Below are positions 1 through 8,501 of a DNA stretch of 8,501 bases, piece by piece. Position 1 is the first letter of the stretch; each line of letters begins with the position of its first letter. A program made the translations under genes and the position numbers. The notes under the pieces are model-generated. The model was not told the DNA's origin and made no database searches. It saw only the letters and a program-made list of their open reading frames with translations. Origin of the DNA: DATECU01 sp035286745 (GTDB taxonomy: Bacteria > Acidobacteriota > Vicinamibacteria > Fen-336); contig DATECU010000171.1 in assembly GCA_035286745.1 (NCBI GenBank), positions 1 to 8,501 on the forward strand. The letters run 5' to 3'.

Positions 1-220
1 GGCCGGTGCGCACATAGCGAACCGCGACGCCCTCCAGGGACTCGATCCGGGGCACCAGGCCCTGAGCCGCCATCCAACTGCCGGTGGGTCCCGGGGGCGC
101 TTCCGGCCACAGGAAGAGGCCAAGCCCGGCCAGCAGGAAGACCAGCAGGGCCAGGCCCCATCGACGGCGGCGGCGGGGTTGCCGACTGCCGACTGCCGAC
201 CGCTGATCGCTGCCACTCAT
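1..220 (-). CDS. N-terminal part of a membrane-anchored protein of unknown function (runs off the window)
   Basis: Seventy-three codons are visible from an ATG at 220 and the frame stays open to the window edge. The protein starts with a polar segment, then a run of five arginines (about residues 16-20), then a hydrophobic helix (about residues 21-38, WGLALLVFLLAGLGLFLW), and then a Pro-rich exposed stretch. This is the pattern of an N-terminal signal anchor or uncleaved signal peptide with the positive charge inside. The last visible residues (ESLEGVAVRYVRTG) resemble the first strand of alpha/beta-hydrolases, but they would also suit a DUF4105-type protein. Too little is present to choose, so no function is given. 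The ATG lies 2 nt after the TAG of the patatin gene, which implies translational coupling. No strong Shine-Dalgarno is seen. Codons 2-13 fall in a heptanucleotide repeat, so the exact N-terminus is less certain than the rest. Confidence 0.7.
   Translation of the reverse strand, partial: MSGSDQRSAVGSRQPRRRRRWGLALLVFLLAGLGLFLWPEAPPGPTGSWMAAQGLVPRIESLEGVAVRYVRTG
181..215. repeat. Degenerate heptanucleotide tandem repeat (GCCGACT type, five units)
   Basis: Read on the plus strand, five consecutive 7-mers are GCCGACT, GCCGACT, GCCGACC, GCTGATC and GCTGCCA. The first three are nearly perfect and the last two are degenerate. The tract lies immediately inside the 5' end of the gene that starts at 220, so gain or loss of one unit would shift that frame. 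Similar GCCGACT or CTGACCG heptamer runs occur in intergenic DNA of various environmental GC-rich bacteria; that is recalled knowledge, not a search result. Confidence 0.7.
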
Positions 221-222
221 CG

Positions 223-983
223 CTACGTGCCCATCAGCCTTCGTATCTCCGGCAAGGCCTCGCGGGCGGCCTGGTCGCCGGCCGCCGCGAACTGGGGGAT
301 CCGCTGCGGTCGCATCCAGCCCGATTCGCCGATCGGCGGCGCGATCAGCAGGTCGGCCCCGGCCAGCTCGCCGCGGGTGCGGCCGCGGACCATGGTGAGG
401 CCGGCCCGCAGAGCGAGCGCCACAAACGAGTTGGCGGCCGGCCAGCGACCGCCTGCGTTGCAGTCGACCGCCACCACCACCCCCGACTCCCCGGCCATCT
501 CGCGCGCCCGCCGGACCGGAACCACCTCCGCCAGCCCGCCATCCACCAGACGGCGGTCCCCGATCACCATGGGCGGAAAGAAGCCCGGGAAGCTGCACGA
601 GGCACGGACCGCATCGCGCAGGTTGCCCTGGCTGAAGGCGACCGCCTCGCCGGTCTCCAGGTCGCTCGCCACCACCACCAGGGGGACCCGGAGCGCCTCG
701 AAGCTCTCGGCGGGCAGGGTCTCGTCGATCAATGCACCTAACTTGCTCCCGGAAAGCAGCCCGCCGCCCCAGCCGCGAACCCACATCCAGGGGTGCAGGC
801 GAGAGCCCTTCTCCACCAGCTCGTCGAGATCGGCCCCCCCGGCCCAGGCCGCCGCCACCAGGGCTCCCCCGCTCACTCCCGCCAGCCCCGCCACCGGCAC
901 CCCGGCCCGCTCCAGGGTCCTGAGCACCCCGGCGTGGGCCGCCGCGTGGGCCCCGCCCCCGGAGAGTGCGAGGAAGAGCGGTC

Positions 984-987
<4 letters not shown>
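223..987 (-). CDS. Patatin-like phospholipase (RssA/YchK-type family)
   Basis: A 254-residue patatin-fold serine acyl hydrolase, expected to cleave acyl esters of phospholipids or lysophospholipids with a Ser-Asp dyad. Visible motifs in order: a Gly-rich oxyanion segment SGGGAHAAAHAG (residues 9-20), the nucleophile elbow GVSGG with Ser39, the conserved SCSFPGFFPP segment (130-139), and the DGG motif with catalytic Asp149. The length matches compact bacterial members. No signal peptide is seen, so it is probably cytosolic or peripheral to the membrane. The start is a GTG whose GTGA overlaps the carB stop by 4 nt. An AGGAG sits about 11 nt upstream inside carB, which supports this start and coupling to carB. 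Odd point: the oxyanion motif normally reads GGGxRG, but here the Arg is His14 and the following Gly is Ala15. The catalytic dyad is intact, so activity is likely but not certain. Confidence 0.9.
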
Positions 988-4199
<3,212 letters not shown>

Positions 4200-4235
4200 C
4201 TCAGATCACCGGCTCCAACCAGAAGAAACCAGCCG

Positions 4236-4271
4236 TTCTCGTCCTCTGTGTCTCTCGTGTCTCTGTGGTTG
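4236..4271. repeat. CTCTGTG-type dispersed intergenic repeat between carA and carB
   Basis: On the plus strand the carA-carB gap contains three consecutive near-copies of TCTCTGTG: CCTCTGTG (4243-4250), TCTCTCGTG (4251-4259) and TCTCTGTGG (4260-4268), flanked by TTCTC and GTT. On the minus strand it begins CCACAGAGACAC and ends CACAGAGG. It is AT-richer and more purine/pyrimidine-skewed than its surroundings. I recognise this composition as a widespread class of short intergenic repeat in environmental bacteria (CACAGAGACACAGAG-like). That assignment rests on memory of the pattern. Only a half-element is present, because the inverted partner that would form a long hairpin is absent. Confidence 0.6.
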
Positions 4272-4279
4272 CATTTGCG

Positions 4280-5392
4280 TTAGGGGTTACGGTGGGTCGT
4301 CATCAGGGCCACGAACTCCGCGAACAGGTAGTGGCTGTCGTGGGGACCGGGGCTGGCCTCCGGATGGTACTGCACCGAGATCACGGGCAAGTCGCGATGC
4401 CGGAAGCCCTCGACGGTGCCGTCGTTCAGGTTCAGATGGGTGAGCACGAACTCCGGCCGATCGAAGAGCCCCGGATCCACCGAGAAGCCGTGGTTCTGCG
4501 AGGTAACCTCCACTTGGCCGGTCGCCAGGTTCTTGACCGGATGGTTGGCCCCCCGGTGGCCGAACTTGAGCTTGAAGGTCTTGCCGCCGCAAGCCAGACC
4601 CAAGATCTGATGGCCCAGACAGATCCCGAACAAGGGAACCCGCTCGGCCATGATCTCCCGAGCCGCCTCGACCGCGTAGGTGCACGGCTCGGGATCGCCG
4701 GGACCGTTGGAGAGGAAGACCCCGTGGGGGCGCTCGGCGAGGACCTCGGAAGCGGGCGTGGTGGCCGGCACCACACTCACGTCGCAACCGGTCGCCGCCA
4801 GCATGCGGAGGATGTTCTGCTTCATGCCGAAGTCGTAGGCCACCACCCGAAGCTGCTGGCCGTTCGGGGTTCCGCTCGGACAGCGATAGGTGCGGGCACA
4901 GGTCACCTCGCGCGCCAGATCGAGACCCACCATGGAGCGAGAGGCCTTGGCCTTGGCCACCAGGCGATCGCGATCGTACTCGCGGGTCGAGATCACGCCG
5001 CGTTGGGCGCCCTGGGTACGGATGTGCCGGGTGAGGGCCCTGGTGTCGATCTCGCTGATGCCCACCACTCCCGCCTGGTCGAGGTAGTCGGAGAGCGGGC
5101 CCGAGGCGCGCCAGGAGGAGGGGACATTGGCCACCTCCCGCACCACGAAGCCCGCCACCTGTGGCCGCGCCGATTCGACGTCCTCGCGGTTCACGCCGTA
5201 GTTGCCGATGTGAGGGTAGGTCATGGTCACGATCTGGCCGGCGTAGGAGGGGTCGGTGAGCACCTCCTGATAGCCGCAGAGGGCGGTGTTGAAGACCACC
5301 TCGCCGGTGGTCTCCCCGGCCCGGCCGAACGATCGTCCCTCGAACACAAGACCGTCTTCGAGGACCAGGACGGCCCTCACGCCACTTGCCAT
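4280..5392 (-). CDS. carA: Carbamoyl-phosphate synthase small (glutaminase) subunit
   Basis: A 370-residue class I glutamine amidotransferase subunit that hydrolyses glutamine and channels ammonia to CarB. The N-terminal CPSase small-chain domain covers about residues 5-140 and includes FNTALCGYQEVLTDPSYAGQ (34-53) and YPHIGNYGVN (59-68). The GATase domain follows from about 180, with SNGPGDP (228-234), the catalytic nucleophile Cys258 in FGICLGHQ, SQNHGFSVD (298-306), and His343/Glu345 in QYHPEASPGP. All catalytic residues are present and the length is normal. The ATG at 5392 has an AGGAG Shine-Dalgarno about 7 nt upstream. The lepB stop lies 13 nt before the start, so the two genes are almost certainly co-transcribed. 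carB follows after 80 nt. No pyrimidine-responsive leader or attenuator is visible upstream, which would be unexpected in any case for a gene in mid-operon. Confidence 0.98.
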   Translation of the reverse strand: MASGVRAVLVLEDGLVFEGRSFGRAGETTGEVVFNTALCGYQEVLTDPSYAGQIVTMTYPHIGNYGVNREDVESARPQVAGFVVREVANVPSSWRASGPLSDYLDQAGVVGISEIDTRALTRHIRTQGAQRGVISTREYDRDRLVAKAKASRSMVGLDLAREVTCARTYRCPSGTPNGQQLRVVAYDFGMKQNILRMLAATGCDVSVVPATTPASEVLAERPHGVFLSNGPGDPEPCTYAVEAAREIMAERVPLFGICLGHQILGLACGGKTFKLKFGHRGANHPVKNLATGQVEVTSQNHGFSVDPGLFDRPEFVLTHLNLNDGTVEGFRHRDLPVISVQYHPEASPGPHDSHYLFAEFVALMTTHRNP

Positions 5393-5405
5393 TCTCGGCT
5401 CCTGC

Positions 5406-5954
5406 TCAGCGGATGAGGCCGCTCTTGGAGATCGGCCAGAATCGGAAGAACGCCTTGCCGTAGATGTACTTCTCGGGAACCTCGCCCCAGCTCCGACTGT
5501 CGTTGCTGGCGTTTCTGTGGTCTCCCAAGACGTAGTAGTAGCCCTGGCCCACCTCGAAGGGAGGTACCGTGGCGTCGTCGCGGTACTGAGGCCGCAGGAA
5601 GCTCTCCGCCACCGGCTGGCCGTTCACGTGCAGTAGGCCGCGACGCAGCTCCACGGTGTCCCCGGGCAGCCCCACCACGCGTTTGATGTAGGAGACGCTG
5701 GGGTCCCGCGGGAACCAGAACACCACCACGTCGCCCCGCTCGATGGGGTGAAAGCGGTAGACGAACTTGTTCACGATGATCCGCTCGCCGTCCTCCAGCA
5801 GCGGCAGCATGCTGGTCCCCTGAACCCGGAAGGCCTGGGCCACGAAGGTGATGAGAAAGAAACAGAAGAGCACGGCGACGGAGAGGTCGTGCAGCAGCTC
5901 CCACAGGGCGCGCCAGACGGCCTTGGCTCCCGCCCGGGGAGCCGGCAGGGCCAC
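5406..5954 (-). CDS. lepB: Signal peptidase I
   Basis: A 182-residue type I signal peptidase (family S26) that removes signal peptides from exported proteins at the outer face of the cytoplasmic membrane. One N-terminal transmembrane helix is seen (about residues 24-40, LSVAVLFCFFLITFVAQ). It is followed by the catalytic motif QGTSMLPLL with Ser48, the general base Lys91 in YIKRVVGLPGD, and the conserved GDHRNASNDSRSWG box (144-157). With a single span and small size it resembles the compact bacterial form. The start is unsettled. The GTG at 5954 used here has no Shine-Dalgarno, whereas an in-frame CTG at 5993 would add 13 residues and has AGGAGAAAGG ending 7 nt before it. The upstream FHA/RDD gene ends with TAG in this same frame at 5997-5999. 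Function is secure; only the N-terminus is in doubt. Confidence 0.95.
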   Translation of the reverse strand: MALPAPRAGAKAVWRALWELLHDLSVAVLFCFFLITFVAQAFRVQGTSMLPLLEDGERIIVNKFVYRFHPIERGDVVVFWFPRDPSVSYIKRVVGLPGDTVELRRGLLHVNGQPVAESFLRPQYRDDATVPPFEVGQGYYYVLGDHRNASNDSRSWGEVPEKYIYGKAFFRFWPISKSGLIR

Positions 5955-5996
5955 CGATTCGGAGGCCGTGGATTCGAGAGGTGCGGGTTCCAGTGC

Positions 5997-7271
5997 CTAA
6001 CCTTTCTCCTGCCGGACCACCCGGGTGGCGGCAATGCGGTCGTGGAGGGCTCCCCCTTCGAAAGCCCCCATCAGGAAGCCGATGCCGAAGAAGCCCGCGG
6101 AGATGAGGTAGCCCAGAAAACGCAAGGTCGCCCTTCCCAGACCAATGGGCGTGATGCCCTCGAGCGTCTCCACCCGCAGGCCGAGCAGCCGCTTTCCCAG
6201 GGTGGCGCCCTTGGCTCCCCAGAAGTAGATGAAGTAGGTCGAGGCGGCGGCGGTGACCAGGGGCAGCAGGGCCAGGGTGAGCAGGATGGCGACGAACGAT
6301 GGGTTCTCGGTGGCGAAGTTGCGGCTCCGCCAGTAGAGCACTGCCGGGGTCAGCAGGGCGGCGGCGAACAGGCTCACCAGCACGCCGTCGAGAGCCGCGG
6401 CGGCGGCACGCCGGCCCAGGCCGGCGGCGGGTGAGGCCGCGTTCGGCGCGGGCCGGTTCTCCCCACTGTCCGCCAGGTGCGGTTGCCGGCGAGGGCCGCG
6501 GGCGGGGATCGGCAGCGGCCGCTCGGGCAGCGCCGGCGGCGGAGCCGGGCGTGGCAACGGCTCGACCGCGGCCCGGCCGACGGGCGACGTCTCCGGGATG
6601 GGCTCCAGGTGGGCCGACGGCACCTCGATCATCGACGCCGCACCGGGAGCCGGCCGGTCGCCGGCCGGCTCGCCGCCCGGTTCGGCGTCTTCGGTGTCGG
6701 GTTCTTCGCTCCCAAGGTCTCCGCCCAGTGGCCGCTCGCGGGTGACCTCCGGGGGGCTTGCCGCGCCTTCGAGGTCGCGGCCGCAGCCGCTGCAGAAGCT
6801 GGCCGGCAGCAGCACGGCGGTGCCGCAGGCCACGCACAGCAAGGCGGAGGGGCCGGCGGGTGCCAGCCCGGCGCCGCACTGGCGGCAGAAGGCATCGCCC
6901 TTGCGGTAGTCGGCCTGGCACGACGGGCACAGCAGGCGGGGCGCCGACGGGTGATGCACGACCTTGCCCGACCCCTCGATCAGCGGGTCCTCCCGGAACA
7001 GCAGGCGCGCGGTGCCGATGGCCACCAGATCTCCGTCGTGCAGGCCGCACTCGCTCACCCGATCCCCGTTCACCAGGGAGCCGTTCGAGGAGTTGCAGTC
7101 CCTGAGGAAGTACTGGCTGCCTCGGCACTCGATGACGGCGTGGCGTCGGGAGACCATGGCGTCGGGGAGCACCACGTCGTTGCTGGGGTCGCGCCCGATG
7201 GACAGCAGCATCCGGCCCAGCGCGACCTCCCGCCGCGCCGACGACGTGGGGTTCACGATCAGCTTCGCCAT
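5997..7271 (-). CDS. FHA domain, double zinc ribbon and RDD membrane protein
   Basis: A 424-residue modular protein. Residues 1-95 form an FHA domain, a phosphothreonine reader, with the hallmarks IGRDPSNDV (25-33), SRRH (41-44), NSSNGSLVNG (60-69) and DGDLVAIG (79-86). Residues 115-163 hold two zinc ribbons, CPSC...CRQC (115, 118, 129, 132) and CVAC...CSGC (146, 149, 160, 163). A Pro/Glu-rich, probably disordered linker spans about 168-280. The C-terminal RDD domain (about 285-422) starts with RRAAAAALDG, contains several hydrophobic helices and ends HDRIAATRVV. The FHA and zinc modules should face the cytosol. The ATG at 7271 is chosen because the FHA fold begins at once (MAKLIVNP); a TTG at 7313 would add 14 residues and is less likely. 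Only a weak GAAAG precedes the ATG. The substrate or partner is unknown: RDD proteins are poorly characterised, some being linked to ion transport. It precedes lepB in the same direction. Confidence 0.9.
   Translation of the reverse strand: MAKLIVNPTSSARREVALGRMLLSIGRDPSNDVVLPDAMVSRRHAVIECRGSQYFLRDCNSSNGSLVNGDRVSECGLHDGDLVAIGTARLLFREDPLIEGSGKVVHHPSAPRLLCPSCQADYRKGDAFCRQCGAGLAPAGPSALLCVACGTAVLLPASFCSGCGRDLEGAASPPEVTRERPLGGDLGSEEPDTEDAEPGGEPAGDRPAPGAASMIEVPSAHLEPIPETSPVGRAAVEPLPRPAPPPALPERPLPIPARGPRRQPHLADSGENRPAPNAASPAAGLGRRAAAAALDGVLVSLFAAALLTPAVLYWRSRNFATENPSFVAILLTLALLPLVTAAASTYFIYFWGAKGATLGKRLLGLRVETLEGITPIGLGRATLRFLGYLISAGFFGIGFLMGAFEGGALHDRIAATRVVRQEKG
6001..6010 (-). promoter_or_regulatory. 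Shine-Dalgarno sequence that favours a CTG start for lepB
   Basis: On the minus strand this reads AGGAGAAAGG. It lies inside the last codons of the FHA/RDD gene, 7 nt before CTG 5993-5991, but 46 nt before the GTG at 5954. It is the only strong ribosome-binding match near the lepB 5' end, so initiation at the CTG is plausible. Standard gene callers would not consider CTG as a start codon. Confidence 0.5.
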
Positions 7272-7328
7272 GGCTTTCGCCAAACTAGCGCCCTTCCGTC
7301 GTGAGACGGGCAAACCTCTCGCCCTTGG

Positions 7329-7366
7329 GACCGGCCTCCCTCGGCCGCGCAGAAGCCACGCCGGTC
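7329..7366. repeat. Inverted repeat GACCGGC/GCCGGTC in the gap before the FHA/RDD gene
   Basis: A perfect 7-bp inverted repeat has arms at 7329-7335 and 7360-7366 with a 24-nt spacer. It lies in the 110-nt gap between the PEGA/TonB gene stop and the FHA/RDD start. There is no T-tract after either arm, so it is not a convincing intrinsic terminator. It could be an operator or chance in GC-rich DNA. Nearer the start, a 5-bp hairpin CCGTC-GTGA-GACGG lies at 7296-7309. No sigma70-type promoter is convincing in this gap. Confidence 0.3.
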
Positions 7367-7381
7367 AAAGCCACCGCCGCA

Positions 7382-8501
7382 CTACATGAAGGTCAGCTTG
7401 GACGTCATGCGCACCTTGACCTTCACGCCTTTCTTGCTGCCCGGTGTGTACTTCCAAGCCTTGACCGAGGCGAGGAGGGCCTCGTCGAGCGTCTTGCCGC
7501 CCGACTCGACGATCTTGACGTCCGAGACCTCCCCGGTGTCGGTGACCGTGAAGCTGACGACCACCGAGACCTTCTCCCCCGATCTTATCCTGGGGGCGTC
7601 GCTGGGGTAGGCGGGGGTGCTGCCCGAGAGCTTCTTGGGAAGCGCGTCGACTTCGTTAGGCAAATAGACCTTGTTGGGGTCGACGGTGTCCTTCGGCTCC
7701 GGGGTGGGAGTGGCCTTGGGCAGAGCCTTGAGGGTGGCCTCCAGGCTCGCCTTCTTGCCCGCCTGCACGGTGGCGTCGTGGACCCAGGGCTCGTAGCCCT
7801 CGCGCATCACCTGCACCCGATAGACACCGGGCCGCACGGCTCGATTGCGATAGGGGGTCTGGCCGGCCGGAGCACCGTTGAGCGACACCGCGGCTCCGCT
7901 GGGGACCGAGACGACATCCAGGGAGCCGGTGACCGGGGCGGCGCGGGCGAGGGTGAGGCTGACCCCCGCCTGCGGGGCCTCGGGTGTGAGGTTCACGCTT
8001 TGGGTCGCCGCCTCGTAGCCCCGCATCTCCACCTTGACCTCGTGCGGCCCGAGCGGAAGGTCGGCCAGATCCAGCGGGGCGGCGCCCTTGGCCACGCCGT
8101 CCAGGCTCACCGCGGCGCCGGCCGGCGTGCTCTCCACGTGCAGCGATCCGCTGGTCACCACTGGCGGAGTGGTGGTCGGCTCGGACGTTGGGGCGGTCAC
8201 CGGTACCGTGGGGGGAGGTGGTGTGGGCTCGACGCCGCCTCGATGGCGCAGGAAGTAGAACAGTCCCGCGGCCAGCCCCAGCACCAGGACCAGGCCGCCG
8301 CCCAAGAGCAGGAGGATGGGCGCGGCCTTCTTCTTGCCGGAAGCGTCAACGGCCGCCGGGGAGGGCTCGCTTCGCGGCAGCGGCCCGGTGATGGGAAGCG
8401 AGGCGGCCGCCGGCCGGCGGGGCAGCTCCGCCTTCGGCATCAGCACCGTCCCCTCGGCCGGCAACGGCGGCACGGCTGCCGCCATCAGAACCGTGCCCTC
8501 G
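7382..8501 (-). CDS. PEGA-repeat protein with TonB C-terminal domain (5' end outside the window)
   Basis: The frame is open through the window edge; the ATG at 8485 is internal, because codons for EGTVL precede it in frame. Numbering from that Met: a Pro/Ala-rich, probably cytosolic segment (1-50), a KKK stop-transfer-like charge followed by one transmembrane helix (about 55-79), and a Pro/Thr spacer (85-112). Two PEGA domains follow, at about 112-180 (GSLHVESTPAGAAVSLDG) and 186-253 (GSLDVVSVPSGAAVSLNG), the second with REGYEPW. A Lys/Pro linker precedes a TonB C-terminal domain (about 290-367) with PAYPSDA, VSFTVTDTGEVSDVKIVESGG, LDEALLASVKAWKYTPG and a terminal KLTFM. The topology places the PEGA and TonB domains outside the cytoplasmic membrane. 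PEGA domains are thought to bind surface layers or carbohydrate; TonB-type ends contact outer-membrane proteins. The missing N-terminus may carry further domains such as a Ser/Thr kinase, but that cannot be seen. No exbB or exbD is nearby. Confidence 0.9.
   Translation of the reverse strand, partial: EGTVLMAAAVPPLPAEGTVLMPKAELPRRPAAASLPITGPLPRSEPSPAAVDASGKKKAAPILLLLGGGLVLVLGLAAGLFYFLRHRGGVEPTPPPPTVPVTAPTSEPTTTPPVVTSGSLHVESTPAGAAVSLDGVAKGAAPLDLADLPLGPHEVKVEMRGYEAATQSVNLTPEAPQAGVSLTLARAAPVTGSLDVVSVPSGAAVSLNGAPAGQTPYRNRAVRPGVYRVQVMREGYEPWVHDATVQAGKKASLEATLKALPKATPTPEPKDTVDPNKVYLPNEVDALPKKLSGSTPAYPSDAPRIRSGEKVSVVVSFTVTDTGEVSDVKIVESGGKTLDEALLASVKAWKYTPGSKKGVKVKVRMTSKLTFM
8438..8500 (-). repeat. 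Two in-frame copies of an EGTVLM peptide repeat, 45-bp period
   Basis: The codons for EGTVLM occur at 8500-8483 and again at 8455-8438, identical in protein and differing only at two third positions in DNA. They are separated by nine Ala/Pro-rich residues (AAAVPPLPA). The repeat unit is therefore 15 residues and may continue beyond the window edge. It lies on the presumed cytosolic side of the membrane helix of the PEGA/TonB protein. Confidence 0.75.

Noticed and set aside
577..600. Possible broken or frameshifted patatin
   Set aside because: The minus-strand frame is continuous from 987 to 223 with all expected motifs in order, so there is no evidence of a frameshift.
4217..4232. Direct repeat AACCAG-AAGA-AACCAG just upstream of carB
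   Set aside because: Six-base arms are short enough to be chance and match no known control site; no pairing with the CTCTGTG repeat to form a hairpin was found.
4265..5416. A plus-strand open frame of 383 codons opposite carA
   Set aside because: It mirrors carA almost exactly, has low-complexity His/Gly/Val-rich composition and no motif; it is an antisense shadow.
5377..7128. A minus-strand open frame of 583 codons crossing lepB and the FHA/RDD gene
   Set aside because: It is out of frame with both genes, is Arg/Gly/Pro-rich and shows no domain, whereas both overlapping genes have complete motif sets.
7296..7309. Hairpin CCGTC-GTGA-GACGG as a terminator of the PEGA/TonB gene
   Set aside because: The stem is only 5 bp and no T-run follows on either strand.
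7329..7370. TTGACC on the minus strand in the gap before the FHA/RDD gene as a -35 box
   Set aside because: No acceptable -10 hexamer lies 16-18 nt downstream; the region there is GC-rich.

Overview
This is a GC-rich (roughly two-thirds G+C by eye), gene-dense bacterial segment in which all seven supported genes lie on the minus strand, so transcription runs from position 8501 towards position 1. The gene content fits a Gram-negative-type soil or sediment bacterium: a TonB-type C-terminus fused to PEGA domains, an FHA/zinc-ribbon/RDD membrane protein, and a compact carAB cluster. My best guess is Acidobacteriota or another deep-branching GC-rich phylum. That is inference from gene style and from the type of intergenic repeat, not from a marker gene.

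Layout in transcription order. (1) 8501-7382: 3' part of a large protein with a Thr-containing tandem peptide repeat, one membrane span, two PEGA domains and a TonB C-terminal domain. (2) A 110-nt gap holding an imperfectly placed inverted repeat but no clear promoter. (3) 7271-5997: FHA domain, two zinc ribbons, a disordered linker and an RDD membrane domain. (4) 5954 (possibly 5993)-5406: signal peptidase I, lepB. (5) 5392-4280: carA. (6) An 80-nt gap carrying a CTCTGTG-type dispersed repeat. (7) 4199-984: carB. (8) 987-223: a patatin-like phospholipase whose GTG start overlaps the carB stop. (9) 220-1: the start of a membrane-anchored protein of unknown function, whose first codons are built from a heptanucleotide repeat.

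How the genes fit together. CarA and CarB form the glutamine-dependent carbamoyl-phosphate synthetase that feeds pyrimidine and arginine synthesis. lepB sits 13 nt upstream of carA, and carB, the patatin gene and the last gene are joined by a 4-nt overlap and a 2-nt gap. Genes 4 to 9 therefore look like one co-transcribed run, apart from the repeat-bearing gap between carA and carB. The two upstream genes look like envelope and signalling proteins. The FHA domain, a phosphothreonine reader, next to a protein with repeated Thr motifs suggests a Ser/Thr-kinase-linked membrane system, but no kinase is visible here. There is no sign of phage, insertion sequences, CRISPR, tRNA or rRNA. No stretch above 300 bases lacks a gene.
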